Source: an uncultured Dysosmobacter sp.
Lineage (GTDB): Bacteria; Bacillota; Clostridia; Oscillospirales; Oscillospiraceae
Assembly: GCF_947631165.1 (NCBI RefSeq)
Contig: NZ_CANRKH010000019.1
Location: 1 to 58,543, forward strand
DNA length: 58,543 nucleotides
Direction: 5' to 3'
The notes beneath the pieces are model-generated. The model did not search any database. It was not told the origin of the DNA and saw nothing but the letters and a program-made list of their open reading frames with translations. The translations under genes and the position numbers were made by a program. Positions 7,693 through 17,148 of the stretch are shown piece by piece. Each line of letters opens with the position of its first letter. The first letter of the stretch is position 1.

Positions 7693-10600
7693 TCAGTACT
7701 CCGCCTCGCCGGAAAACACCAGTTTGGCATCGCCGGTGAGTGTCACCCGCTCGTCGGTGTAGTTGACGATCAGATCGCCGCCTCTGGCCCGGACAGTCAC
7801 GTCGCTGCCCTTGGCGCACAGGCCGTTGGCCACCGCCGCTACCACCGCGGCGCAGGCGCCGGTGCCGCAGGCCATGGTCTCGCCGCTGCCACGCTCCCAG
7901 ACCCGCATCTTGATCATGCTGGGATTCACCACACGGATGAACTCCGTGTTGATGCGCTGGGGAAAGTAGGGCGCATGCTCGAACCGGGGGCCGATGAAAT
8001 CAATGTCCACCGCGTCGACCCGGTCACAAAACACCACGCAGTGGGGGTTGCCCATATCCACGCAGGTGATGCTGTAGGGCCGTCCGGCAATACGGACGGG
8101 GTAATCCACCACCGTCTGCTCCGAAATAGTGAATTTCAGCGCCGCCGTATCCAGCGTGGCACAGCCCATGTCCACACAGGCGGAGGTGACCTTGCCGTTG
8201 GTGGTATAAAGCTGCACCGTTTTCATGCCCCGGCCCGTTTCGATGGTGAGGGCATCCTTCTTCACGATGCCGTTGTCATAAAGGTACTTGCCCATGCACC
8301 GCAGGGCGTTCCCCGCCATAGCGCCCTCGCTGCCGTCAGCGTTGAACATCCGCATTTTCGCGTCCGCCTTTTCCGACCGCTCCATAAGGATGATACCGTC
8401 AGCGCCAATGCCATTATGCCGGTCGCAGAAGGTGATGCACAGGGACTCGGGGCAGGTGATCTGGCTGTTGAAATTTTCCAGGAAGATGTAGTCGTTGCCG
8501 CAGGTCTGCATCTTGGCGAACCGCAGCTTCTGCCGCTCTGTCCGCAGGTGGCAGATATCCACCAGCTCCGTGTTCTGCTGGGTATACCGGGAAGCCAGGA
8601 TATCCGTCAAGGCGTTGGCAGTATCCAGGGAAGTCAGGCAGGGAATGCCCAGCTGGACACAGCGGTGGTTCAGGTGGATGAAATCCCGGATGTAGCTGGG
8701 CTCCGTGGAGCCGGTGAGGATCACATAGTCGATCCTGCCTTCCTCCAGCAGCTGGAACACCCGGTTGTCCTGGCCCAGCTTGCCCACCACTTCCACGCTG
8801 GTGCCAAGCTGCTCGATCTCGTGGGCGGTGCGCTCCGTGGCATAGAGCTTGAAGCCCATCTCGTCCAGCTTCCGGGCGATGTTGACCACTTCCGGCTGAT
8901 CCCGGCGGTTGACGGAGATCAGCACACCTGCGTGCTCAGATTTCTCCACCTTGTAGCCGGCGGAGACCAGGCCCTTGAAAAGGGCCTCCTGCATGTCCTT
9001 GCCCAGTCCCAGCACCTCGCCAGTGGACTTCATCTCCGGAGACAGGGCAGCGTTGGCGTCAGTGATCTTTTCAAAGGAAAACACCGGGACCTTGACGGCC
9101 ACATACGGCGGCTGCCGGTATAGCCCGGTGCCGTAGCCCAGGGACTTCAATGGCTGTCCCACCATGACCCGGGCTGCCAGGTCCACCATGGGCACACCAG
9201 TGACCTTGGAGATATAGGGCACCGTGCGGCTGGCCCGGGGATTCACCTCGATGACGTACAGTTCGCCCTGATAGATGAGGTACTGGATGTTGATCAGGCC
9301 GCGGGTGCCCAGAGAGAGCGCCAGCTTTTCCGAGCAGTCGATGATGACTTTCAGCATCTTATCGCCGATGGAGAAGGGCGGGTAGACGGCGATAGAGTCG
9401 CCGCTGTGGACCCCGGTGCGCTCGATATGCTGCATGATGCCGGGGATCAGCACGTCTTTGCCGTCGGAGATGACGTCCACTTCCAGCTCCTTGCCCATCA
9501 GATACTGGTCCACCAGGACAGGGTTTTCGATCTTCCCGGAGAGGATGACCTCCATATAGGTCCGCACATCCTCGTCGTTGTGGGCGATGACCATGTTCTG
9601 GCCGCCGATGACGTAGGAGGGCCGCAGCAGCACAGGATAGCCCAATTCATGGGCCGCTTTCAGGGCCTCGTCCATACCGGCAACGCCCAGGCCCTGGGGC
9701 CGCTTGATGGAAAACCGCTCCAGCAGCTCGTCGAACCGCTCCCGGTCCTCGGCCATGTCGATGGACTCGGCAGAGGTCCCCAGAATGGGGATGCCCCGGC
9801 TGTCCAGGAACTTGGTCAGCTTGATGGCCGTCTGGCCGCCGAAGGCCACCACAACGCCCACGGGCTTCTCCACGTCGATGATGTGCATGACGTCCTCAGG
9901 GAACAGGGGCTCAAAGTACAGGCGGTCGGCGGTGTCGTAGTCGGTGGAGACGGTCTCCGGGTTGTTGTTGACGATGACCACCTCATAGCCCAGCTCCTTC
10001 AGCGTCCACACGCAGTGGACGGAGGAGTAATCGAACTCAATGCCCTGGCCGATGCGGATGGGACCGGAGCCTAACACCATGATGACGGGTTTGCCGGACC
10101 GGGGGAAGGTCCGGGACTCACAGAACCGGTCGAAGGAGGAGTAGAAGTAGGGGGTCTCGGCGTCGAATTCCGCGCCGCAGGTGTCCACCATTTTATAGAC
10201 GGCGGTCTTGGGAGAAGCGGGCAGTTCCCCGGTGCCGGAGAGGCGCAGCAGCGTGTCGTCGGGATAGCCCAGGCGCTTGCCGGTCTCGTAGTGCTCTGCC
10301 GTCAGGCCGTCGGTTTCCAGCGCCTGTTCAAACTGGGCCATCTTCTTCAGCTTGGAGAGAAACCAGCGGTCGATCTTGGTGATGCTGAAGATCTCGTCGA
10401 TGGAAATGCCGGACTTCAACGCCTCAAATACGGTGAACAGCCTGTGGTCGTCAACCCGGCGCAGCCGCTCCCAGATGGGGGCGGCGTCCTCGGGGTCCGC
10501 CTTGCGGTTCAGCGTGTCCTGTCCGATCTCCGCGCCCCGGACAGCCTTCATCAGAGCCATTTCAAAGCTGGGAGCGATAGCCATCACCTCGCCGGTGGCC

Positions 10601-11730
10601 TTCATCTGAGTGCCCAGTTTCCGGCTGGCGTCGGCGAACTTGTCAAAGGGCCACTTGGGCATCTTCACCACGATGTAGTCCAGCGTCGGCTCAAAGCAGG
10701 CACAGGTCTTGCCGGTGATGTCGTTTTTGATCTCGTCCAGGCGAAAGCCCAGGGCGATCTTGGTGGTGATCTTGGCAATGGGGTAGCCGGTGGCCTTGGA
10801 GGCCAGGGCAGAGGAGCGGCTGACCCGGGGATTCACCTCAATGACCGCGTATTCAAAGCTGTCGGGGTCCAGGGCCAGCTGCACATTGCAGCCGCCCACG
10901 ATGCCCAAGTGGGATATGATGTCCAGGGACGCCTTGCGGAGCATCTGGAACTCCTTGTCCGCCAGGGTCTGAGCCGGTGCCACCACGATGGAGTCGCCGG
11001 TATGGACCCCCACGGGGTCCAAGTTCTCCATGGAGCAGACGGCGATAACGTTGCCCACGCCGTCCCGCATGGTCTCAAACTCGATCTCCTTCCAGCCGAA
11101 AATGGCCTTCTCCACCAGCACCTGGGTTATGGGGGACGCGTCCAGGCCCGTCTGGGCAATGATGCGCAGCTCTTTTTCGTTCTGCGCGGCGCCGCCGCCG
11201 GCGCCGCCCAGGGTAAAGGCGGGACGGACGATGACGGGGTAACCGATGCGCCCGGCCACCGCCAGGGCGTCCTCCACCGTCTCCGCGATATCCGAGGCGA
11301 TGACCGGCTGACCGATCTCCGCCATTGCCTCTTTGAACAGCTCCCGGTCCTCCGCCCGGGAAATCGCCTTGGCGTCGGTGCCAAGCAGCCGGACATTCTG
11401 CTCCTCCAGGAAGCCCTCCTTGTCCAGCTGCATGGCCAGCGTCAGACCGGTCTGGCCGCCCAGCCCCGCCAGGATGCTGTCAGGCCGTTCCTTCTTAATG
11501 ATGCGCTTGATGGTGTCCACGGTCAGCGGTTCCAGATAGATCTCGTCCGCCATGGCCTGGTCCGTCATGATGGTGGCGGGATTGGAGTTGCACAGCACCA
11601 CATTGACGCCCGCTTCCTTCAGGATACGGCAGGCCTGGGCGCCGGCATAGTCGAATTCGGCGGCCTGGCCGATGACGATGGGGCCGGAGCCAATGACGAG
11701 GACTTTCTTGATACTGGTATCCAGGGGCAT
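7693..11730 (-). CDS. carB-dapF: Fused carbamoyl-phosphate synthase large chain and DAP epimerase
   Basis: 1345 residues in one uninterrupted frame. Residues 1 to about 1068 are a complete CarB: two ATP-grasp halves (GSGPIVIGQAAEFDYAGAQA and GSGPIRIGQGIEFDYSS), which make carbamoyl phosphate from bicarbonate, ammonia and ATP for pyrimidines and arginine, then the MGS-like regulatory domain. Residues about 1069-1345 are a full DapF, which converts LL- to meso-diaminopimelate for lysine and peptidoglycan. DapF keeps the second catalytic cysteine (GETMACGTG, about residue 1288), but where the first sits in CGNG the sequence is AMAGNALRC, alanine at about 1139. The start codon overlaps the carA stop (TAATG). 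No internal ribosome site stands out at the junction near 8526. Whether the epimerase half is active is open. Confidence 0.93.
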   Translation of the reverse strand: MPLDTSIKKVLVIGSGPIVIGQAAEFDYAGAQACRILKEAGVNVVLCNSNPATIMTDQAMADEIYLEPLTVDTIKRIIKKERPDSILAGLGGQTGLTLAMQLDKEGFLEEQNVRLLGTDAKAISRAEDRELFKEAMAEIGQPVIASDIAETVEDALAVAGRIGYPVIVRPAFTLGGAGGGAAQNEKELRIIAQTGLDASPITQVLVEKAIFGWKEIEFETMRDGVGNVIAVCSMENLDPVGVHTGDSIVVAPAQTLADKEFQMLRKASLDIISHLGIVGGCNVQLALDPDSFEYAVIEVNPRVSRSSALASKATGYPIAKITTKIALGFRLDEIKNDITGKTCACFEPTLDYIVVKMPKWPFDKFADASRKLGTQMKATGEVMAIAPSFEMALMKAVRGAEIGQDTLNRKADPEDAAPIWERLRRVDDHRLFTVFEALKSGISIDEIFSITKIDRWFLSKLKKMAQFEQALETDGLTAEHYETGKRLGYPDDTLLRLSGTGELPASPKTAVYKMVDTCGAEFDAETPYFYSSFDRFCESRTFPRSGKPVIMVLGSGPIRIGQGIEFDYSSVHCVWTLKELGYEVVIVNNNPETVSTDYDTADRLYFEPLFPEDVMHIIDVEKPVGVVVAFGGQTAIKLTKFLDSRGIPILGTSAESIDMAEDRERFDELLERFSIKRPQGLGVAGMDEALKAAHELGYPVLLRPSYVIGGQNMVIAHNDEDVRTYMEVILSGKIENPVLVDQYLMGKELEVDVISDGKDVLIPGIMQHIERTGVHSGDSIAVYPPFSIGDKMLKVIIDCSEKLALSLGTRGLINIQYLIYQGELYVIEVNPRASRTVPYISKVTGVPMVDLAARVMVGQPLKSLGYGTGLYRQPPYVAVKVPVFSFEKITDANAALSPEMKSTGEVLGLGKDMQEALFKGLVSAGYKVEKSEHAGVLISVNRRDQPEVVNIARKLDEMGFKLYATERTAHEIEQLGTSVEVVGKLGQDNRVFQLLEEGRIDYVILTGSTEPSYIRDFIHLNHRCVQLGIPCLTSLDTANALTDILASRYTQQNTELVDICHLRTERQKLRFAKMQTCGNDYIFLENFNSQITCPESLCITFCDRHNGIGADGIILMERSEKADAKMRMFNADGSEGAMAGNALRCMGKYLYDNGIVKKDALTIETGRGMKTVQLYTTNGKVTSACVDMGCATLDTAALKFTISEQTVVDYPVRIAGRPYSITCVDMGNPHCVVFCDRVDAVDIDFIGPRFEHAPYFPQRINTEFIRVVNPSMIKMRVWERGSGETMACGTGACAAVVAAVANGLCAKGSDVTVRARGGDLIVNYTDERVTLTGDAKLVFSGEAEY

Positions 11731-12794
11731 TACCGGTCACCGCCTTTCATCAGGTCAACGAATCTGTCAAAGAGGAAGGATGTATCCTTGGGCCCCGTGC
11801 AGGCCTCCGGATGGAACTGGACAGTGAAGGCCTTGAAACCGGGGTAGTCGATGCCCTCGCAGGTGCCGTCGTTGGCGTTGGCGAAGCTGACCCGGCCCAC
11901 TTTTATGCTCTGGCCGTCCACAGCGTAGCCGTGGTTCTGGCTGGTGATGTAAGTGCGGACGCCGTTCAAGTCCCGGACGGGCTGGTTCACGCCCCGGTGA
12001 CCGTATTTCAGCTTATAGGTGGAGCCCCCTGCCGCCAGAGCCGTCAGCTGGTGGCCCAGGCAGATGCCGAACATGGGAACTCTGCCCAGCAGTTTTTTGA
12101 TCTGTTCGATCTGGAAGACATTCTCCGCCGGGTCGCCGGGGCCGTTGGAGAGCATCACCCCGTCCGGGTCCACGGCCAGAATGTCCTCCGCCGCAGCAGA
12201 GGCGGGCAGGACCGTCACCGTGCAGCCTCGCTTTTGGAGTTCCCGGATGATGTTGCGCTTGGCGCCGTAGTCGATGAGGGAGACCCGGAACTGCTCCTCT
12301 CCCGCCGCAGGATAGACGGCAGGCTCCTTGCAGGTGACGCTGTTCACCACGCCGGTGACAGCGTAGGTCTCCACCGGCGTCAGGTCGGCGGGGACCTCGT
12401 CGCAGATGGCGGCGTTCATCACACCGTGCTCCCGGATGATGCGGGTCAGCTCTCGGGTATCCACGCCGTACAGGCCCGGAACGCCCTGCTCTTTTAAATA
12501 AGTATCCAGGTCCGTGTCCGTCCGGAAATTGGACGGCGCGTCACAGTACTCCCGAACCACGTAGCCCCTGACACAGCAGGCCCCTTCAAAATCCTCACGG
12601 ATGATGCCATAGTTGCCGATGAGGGGATAAGTCTGCATTACGATCTGCCCCGCGTAGCTGGGGTCCGTCAGCGTTTCGATGTAACCGCACATGCCGGTGG
12701 TGAACACCAGTTCGCCCACCGTGCGGCCTTCCGCGCCAAACCGAACGCCCTCAAAGGCCCGGCCATCCTGTAACACCAAATAGCCTTTTTTCAT
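11730..12794 (-). CDS. carA: Carbamoyl-phosphate synthase small (glutaminase) chain
   Basis: 354 residues from the ATG at 12794, behind AGGAGGAAGTT. It splits glutamine and passes ammonia to CarB. The class I amidotransferase domain is complete: FGICLGHQL with the nucleophile cysteine and FHPEACTGPKDTSFLFDRF with the His/Glu pair. The N-terminal CarA domain starts KKGYLVLQDGRAFEG. The gene touches carB by a TAATG junction, so the two are translationally coupled. No pyrimidine attenuator was found in the roughly 50-nt leader. Confidence 0.95.
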   Translation of the reverse strand: MKKGYLVLQDGRAFEGVRFGAEGRTVGELVFTTGMCGYIETLTDPSYAGQIVMQTYPLIGNYGIIREDFEGACCVRGYVVREYCDAPSNFRTDTDLDTYLKEQGVPGLYGVDTRELTRIIREHGVMNAAICDEVPADLTPVETYAVTGVVNSVTCKEPAVYPAAGEEQFRVSLIDYGAKRNIIRELQKRGCTVTVLPASAAAEDILAVDPDGVMLSNGPGDPAENVFQIEQIKKLLGRVPMFGICLGHQLTALAAGGSTYKLKYGHRGVNQPVRDLNGVRTYITSQNHGYAVDGQSIKVGRVSFANANDGTCEGIDYPGFKAFTVQFHPEACTGPKDTSFLFDRFVDLMKGGDR

Positions 12795-12847
12795 AACTTC
12801 CTCCTGCTCTTTGACCACACTTCCTCTATTTTACTTCATTCTATGAC

Positions 12848-12876
12848 ATTATGATGGTTTTTTCTGCAACAGTCAA
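12848..12876 (-). promoter_or_regulatory. Promoter of carAB-dapF
   Basis: On the minus strand TTGACT (complement 12871-12876), 17 bp, CATAAT (complement 12848-12853), giving a short leader. A CCCGCC...GGCGGG inverted repeat (about 12884-12916) lies upstream. Confidence 0.65.
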
Positions 12877-12954
12877 CGCCTTCCCGCCTCTTCCGAAGTA
12901 GACTTTCCGGCGGGAGAGGTAATACTTTTTGTGCATTTTCGCAAAGGTCCACCT

Positions 12955-12979
12955 AACCCGCCATTTTGGGCGGTTTTTT
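12955..12979 (+). terminator. Orphan plus-strand terminator
   Basis: CCCGCC-ATTTT-GGGCGG followed by six T. No plus-strand gene precedes it, so either a small unseen transcript ends here or it is a remnant. Confidence 0.45.
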
Positions 12980-13014
12980 CTCAGATCTACACCGTCCCAG
13001 CGCCGCCGGCCTGC

Positions 13015-13047
13015 AAAAAAGCCACGGGAAGATCCCGTGGCTTTTTT
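13015..13047. terminator. Bidirectional terminator beyond lepA
   Basis: GCCACGGGA-AGA-TCCCGTGGC flanked by A6 and T6. On the minus strand it ends the lepA transcript after the repeated gene ends. Confidence 0.88.
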
Positions 13048-13165
13048 GCGATATCAGGTCCCCGGCCCTGGTCAGTGCCATGGTCCGCTGAACTCTATGT
13101 TTTTTGTAAATCCCCGCTTCTTTTCACCTAAGCGGCGGCTCGCTGCCGCTGGCGGAGGGCAAAGA

Positions 13166-13245
13166 TCACTCGTCCAGCTTCAGCACTGCCAGAAATGCCT
13201 CTGTCGGCATCTGCACCGTTCCCAGCGAGCGCATTTTCTTTTTGC
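13166..13245 (-). pseudogene. Second copy of the lepA C-terminal end
   Basis: Same fragment again, 456 bp beyond the real stop, differing from the first copy by about one base. The near identity says the amplification is recent or is being homogenised. Confidence 0.83.
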
Positions 13246-13393
13246 CGCATCCCCGGAAAATCTTTGATTTTCCGGGGACCCCGCATTTCACCTGAGCGGC
13301 CAGGCAAAGCCCGCCCGCTCCAAGGTTTTGCCGCCGGCAAAACGCTTGACGCCGCTTCCGCGGCGGCTCGCTGCCGCTCGCAGAGGGCAAACA

Positions 13394-13473
13394 TCACTCG
13401 TCCAGCTTCAGCACTGCCAGAAATGCCTCTGTCGGCATCTGCACCGTTCCCAGCGAGCGCATCTTCTTTTTGC
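13394..13473 (-). pseudogene. First copy of the lepA C-terminal end
   Basis: Repeats the last 24 codons and stop of lepA ([20 protein letters not shown]...) exactly 228 bp further on, with no start or ribosome site. It can only be transcribed, not translated on its own. Confidence 0.85.
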
Positions 13474-13621
13474 CGCATCCCCGGAAAATCTTTGATTTTC
13501 CGGGGACCCCGCATTTCACCTGAGCGGCCAGGCAAAGCCCGCCCGCTCCAAGGTTTTGCCGCCGGCAAAACGCTTGACGCCGCTTCCGCGGCGGCTCGCT
13601 GCCGCTCGCAGAGGGCAAACA

Positions 13622-15427
13622 TCACTCGTCCAGCTTCAGCACTGCCAGAAATGCCTCTGTCGGCATCTGCACCGTTCCCAGCGAGCGCATCTTCTTTTTG
13701 CCCTCTTTTTGCTTTTCCAGCAGCTTTTTCTTGCGGGTCACGTCACCGCCGTAGCACTTGGCCAGCACGTCCTTCCGCATGGCCTTGATGGTCTCCCGGG
13801 CGATGACCCGGCCGCCGATGGCCGCCTGAACAGGCACCTCAAACAGCTGGCGGGGCACGTTTTCCTTCAGCTTCTCGCACAGCCTCCTGGCCCGGGGATA
13901 CGCCTTGTCCTTATGGGCGATGAAGCTGAGGGCATCCACCTTGTCGCCGTTGAGCAGCAGGTCCACCTTCACCAGCTCGCTGGGCCGGTAGTCGGACAGC
14001 TCATAGTCCAAAGAGGCATAGCCCTTGGTATTGGCCTTCAGGGTATCGAAAAAGTCGTAAATGATCTCGTTCAGGGGCATCTGGTAGTGGATCTCCACCA
14101 GATGGGTGTCCAGATACTGCATGTCCTTGAACTCGCCCCGGCGGTTCTGGCACATGGGCATGATATTTCCCACATACTCGTTGGGGCTGATGATGGAGAC
14201 CTTCACATAAGGCTCCTCCGCCCGCTCGATGGAGGCGGGGTCCGGGTAGTTGTGAGGATTGTCCACCTTCACCAGCGTCCCGTCGGTCTTATAGACATGG
14301 TAGATGACGGAGGGCAGCGTGGTCACCAGGTCCAGGTCAAATTCCCGCTCCAGCCGCTCCTGGATGACCTCCATGTGGAGCATCCCCAAAAAGCCGCACC
14401 GGAAGCCAAAGCCCAGCGCCACGGAGGACTCCGGCTCAAAACTGAGGGAGGCGTCGTTCAGCTGCAGCTTTTCCAAAGCGTCCCGCAGGTCGGGATATTT
14501 GGAGCCGTCCTCGGTGTAAATGCCGCAGTAGACCATGGGCTGCACCGGCCGGTAGCCCGGCAGGGCCTCCGCCGTGGGACTGGCAGCGTCGGTGACGGTG
14601 TCGCCCACCTGGGTATCCTGCACATTTTTGATGGAGGCGGTGAAATAGCCCACCTCGCCGGCCTCCAGCATCCCGCATGGCTCCAGGCCCAACGGCAGCA
14701 GGTGGCCGCACTCCACCACCTGATAGGTAGCGCCGGTAGCCATCAGCTTCACCTGCTGGCCGGTGCGGATGCTGCCCTCCATCAGCCGCATATAAACAAT
14801 GACGCCCCGGTAGCTGTCATACTGGCTGTCAAAGATCAGAGCCTTCAGAGGCGCGTTCACATCGCCGGTGGGCGCCGGCACATTTTTCACGATGTCCTCC
14901 AGCACGGCGTCGATGTTGATGCCCATCTTGGCAGAGATCTCCGGCGCATCCATAGCGGGCAGGCCAATGATGTCCTCCACCTCATGCTTGGCCTTCTGCG
15001 GGTCCGCGGCGGGCAGGTCGATCTTGTTGAACACCGGCAGGATCTCCAGGTCGTGCTCCATGGCGAGATACGTGTTGGCCAGGGTCTGGGCCTCCACGCC
15101 CTGGGTCGCGTCCACCACCAGCACCGCTCCCTCGCAGGCCGCCAGGGAGCGGGAGACCTCATAGTTGAAGTCCACATGGCCCGGGGTATCGATCAGGTTC
15201 AGCTCATAGACCTGCCCGTCCTGGGCCTTGTAGTTCAGCCGGACGGCCCGGGCTTTGATGGTGATGCCCCGCTCCCGTTCCAGGTCCATGTTGTCCAGCA
15301 GCTGGCTCTCCATCTGCCGCTGGCTCACCGCCTCGCACTTTTCCAGCAGCCGATCCGCCAGTGTGGACTTGCCGTGGTCGATGTGGGCAATGATGCTGAA
15401 ATTTCGAATGTTGCTCTGTCTTGTCAT
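13622..15427 (-). CDS. lepA: Elongation factor 4 (ribosomal back-translocase)
   Basis: 601 residues from the ATG at 15427 (AAGGAGG 11 bp upstream), the normal EF4 length. This is the translational GTPase that binds stalled or mis-translocated ribosomes. GTPase motifs: [26 protein letters not shown]-like domains III and V follow ([26 protein letters not shown]), then the EF4-specific C-terminal domain ([31 protein letters not shown]). Both gene ends are duplicated by flanking hairpin elements, but the reading frame itself is intact. Probably co-transcribed with the upstream minus-strand genes. Confidence 0.96.
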   Translation of the reverse strand: MTRQSNIRNFSIIAHIDHGKSTLADRLLEKCEAVSQRQMESQLLDNMDLERERGITIKARAVRLNYKAQDGQVYELNLIDTPGHVDFNYEVSRSLAACEGAVLVVDATQGVEAQTLANTYLAMEHDLEILPVFNKIDLPAADPQKAKHEVEDIIGLPAMDAPEISAKMGINIDAVLEDIVKNVPAPTGDVNAPLKALIFDSQYDSYRGVIVYMRLMEGSIRTGQQVKLMATGATYQVVECGHLLPLGLEPCGMLEAGEVGYFTASIKNVQDTQVGDTVTDAASPTAEALPGYRPVQPMVYCGIYTEDGSKYPDLRDALEKLQLNDASLSFEPESSVALGFGFRCGFLGMLHMEVIQERLEREFDLDLVTTLPSVIYHVYKTDGTLVKVDNPHNYPDPASIERAEEPYVKVSIISPNEYVGNIMPMCQNRRGEFKDMQYLDTHLVEIHYQMPLNEIIYDFFDTLKANTKGYASLDYELSDYRPSELVKVDLLLNGDKVDALSFIAHKDKAYPRARRLCEKLKENVPRQLFEVPVQAAIGGRVIARETIKAMRKDVLAKCYGGDVTRKKKLLEKQKEGKKKMRSLGTVQMPTEAFLAVLKLDE

Positions 15428-15810
15428 AAAATGCAAAACCTCCTTAGGCAAGTCCACGCTGTTTCGCGCGGATGCGCGTCCAAGCATTTTGGCTTCAGCC
15501 AAAATCTTGCCGCAGGCGGAATTCATTTCCGCCGAGGATGTTCAATCAAAAGGGCTCCCGCAAAATCATCAGATTTTGTGGGAAATCGACTTGCCGTGAT
15601 CGATGTGGGCAATGATGCTGAAATTTCGAATGTTGCTCTGTCTTGTCATAAAATGCAAAACCTCCTTAGGCAAGTCCACGCTGTTTCGCGCGGATGCGCG
15701 TCCAAGCATTTTGGCTTCAGCCAAAATCTTGCCGCAGGCGGAATTCATTTCCGCCGAGGATGTTCAATCAAAAGGGCTTCCGCAAAATCATCAGATTTTG
15801 GAGGAAAAGG
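15428..15810 (-). repeat. 222-bp tandem array: lepA start plus two-hairpin element
   Basis: Two units of 222 bp. Each element has hairpin 1 CAAGCATTTTGGC/GCCAAAATCTTG (15481-15509, 15703-15731) and hairpin 2 CAAAATC/GATTTTG (15561-15578, 15783-15800). The gene-side edge GGCAAGTCCAC (15447-15457) is an inverted copy of GTGGACTTGCC inside lepA (15363-15373). The second element is followed directly by the TPR-like gene. Confidence 0.87.
15569..15649 (-). pseudogene. Copied lepA start, 26-residue decoy frame
   Basis: A second copy of the lepA ribosome site and first 21 codons ([20 protein letters not shown]), 222 bp upstream of the real start. It then reads into hairpin 2 and stops. With an intact AAGGAGG it is likely translated as a short peptide and could act as an upstream frame on the lepA mRNA. 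Confidence 0.72.
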
Positions 15811-15875
15811 GGTGCTGCCGGGTGAGCCGTCTTTCATCCTCAGGCGGAAGCGAGGGATGCGGCCCTGCGGCGGGA

Positions 15876-17060
15876 TCAGAACCCCGGCAGTCCCAATTCC
15901 CCGCAAAGATACACCAGGTCCACCGTCCAAAGCTCTCCATGGTCCAGGACTTCCTCCAGGTCTGCCCGGGCGGCATCGTCATCCTTCAGCCAGTGGTGGC
16001 GGTAGGCCCGGTCCACCAGATAAAGGTCCCGGTTCTCCGGGTCCAGCTCCATCAGCCGGGTCAGGTCCTGGATGTGCCGGGGATAGCGGGCGGAGGTCTC
16101 TGTGTTGGGGTGGCGGGCCCGAAGGGCCATCACGTTGTCCGGCTCCAGCTCCAAAGCCTTCGTCAGGTCCCGGCTGATCTCCGGCTTGCGGCTCCTGCCG
16201 GAAAGGCCCTCTGTCTGCTTCCAGCAGAAGGCCCGCAGGAGATACAGCCCCGCCTTGTCTGGAGCAGCTGTAATGGCCGCCGTGGCCTGGGCGATCACCT
16301 CCTGATAGTCTCCGTCCCGCAAAAGCCAAAAAAGCGCTTCATACGCCTCGCCCAGAAGCTCCGCCCTCTGGAGGGCGTAGTACCGGCTGTTGAGCGCGTC
16401 AGGCAGCTCTGGCGTGTCAATGGGCATGGACTGCTTCCGGGCATATTCCTGCCTCAGCTCTCCTTCTGTCACTGAGGCGGACCGGTTCGCTTCTTTTTTC
16501 GGCTCCTCGTCCAGCGCTTCATCCTGTGGGTAGAACCGGTCAAAGTCAAAGCCCAGGGCGTTCATGAGATCCGCCATCTGCCACGAGTCCCCGATGACGG
16601 TCTTGTCCTCGTCGTAGGCATAGATGTCCCCGTCCATGGTCTCCTCGTCCCAGGGGACAAGGTAGCGTTCCACCCGCTCCGGCTCCACGCCAAAAGTATG
16701 CGCCACCACCTGAGCGTTTCCAGGCATGTTGGGTGGGGAATCCTCGTCAAAGTAACCGGGCAGGCTGGCGAATTGGTCCAGCTGCCGCCCTCTCTGCCAG
16801 AGGTCATAGCCCCAAAAGTCGCCGTCGTAGATATAAAGCCCCATCACCGGGCAGTTCACTGCCTCCGACAGCCTCCCGGCGGAGTCGAAGCCGACGGCGC
16901 CGTCGCTCAGCAGGACGGCGGGGCCTTTGGGAAACATATGCCAGCGGCACTCATCCAGACGGATGTTCAGATCCGGGTCATCGGCCTCCCGCTCCAGGGC
17001 TGCGCGGCAGGCTTCCTCCTCCCCGCCGGGGAAAAGAAACGTGTACAGGAAAAGTCCCAT
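15876..17060 (-). CDS. TPR-like protein of unknown function
   Basis: 394 residues from the ATG at 17060, which has GGAGGGAGCTT in front; upstream in-frame starts lack one. The N-terminal 200 residues are acidic, with many aromatic residues (YIYDGDFWGYDLWQRG), and match nothing I recognise. The C-terminal half has helical repeats of the tetratricopeptide kind: LRAFCWKQTEGLSGRSRKPE, ALELEPDNVMALRARHP, LMELDPENRDLYLVDRAY. These suggest a cytoplasmic protein-protein binding role. It sits between an SGNH-like gene and lepA on the same strand. No catalytic motif is visible. Confidence 0.75.
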   Translation of the reverse strand: MGLFLYTFLFPGGEEEACRAALEREADDPDLNIRLDECRWHMFPKGPAVLLSDGAVGFDSAGRLSEAVNCPVMGLYIYDGDFWGYDLWQRGRQLDQFASLPGYFDEDSPPNMPGNAQVVAHTFGVEPERVERYLVPWDEETMDGDIYAYDEDKTVIGDSWQMADLMNALGFDFDRFYPQDEALDEEPKKEANRSASVTEGELRQEYARKQSMPIDTPELPDALNSRYYALQRAELLGEAYEALFWLLRDGDYQEVIAQATAAITAAPDKAGLYLLRAFCWKQTEGLSGRSRKPEISRDLTKALELEPDNVMALRARHPNTETSARYPRHIQDLTRLMELDPENRDLYLVDRAYRHHWLKDDDAARADLEEVLDHGELWTVDLVYLCGELGLPGF

Positions 17061-17148
17061 AAGCTCCCTCCAGGTCTTGTTCAAAGAATCCCCGCTGCCA
17101 GCTCTCATGCTGTGCCGGCAGGCCGCCGCGCTCCATGTCCCTCTACGC

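Larger units (their letters stand above)
13125..13621 (-). repeat. 228-bp tandem array: lepA end plus two-hairpin element
   Basis: Two full 228-bp units follow the lepA stop. Each holds an element of about 148 bp (13474-13621 and 13246-13393) and a copy of the last 80 bp of lepA. Hairpin 1 is CAAGGTTTTGCC/GGCAAAACGCTTG (13549-13576, 13321-13348); hairpin 2 is CCCCGGAAAATC/GATTTTCCGGGG. The gene-side edge AGAGGGCAAA (13610-13619) is an inverted copy of TTTGCCCTCT inside lepA (13697-13706). Confidence 0.88.

Noticed and set aside
13195..13788. Plus-strand frame across the lepA repeats
   Set aside because: It arises because the 228-bp unit is a multiple of three; contents are reverse complements of lepA ends and hairpins.
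13125..15810. CRISPR array
   Set aside because: Repeats of 222-228 bp contain gene ends and hairpins, not 28-36 bp repeats with unique spacers; no cas genes.
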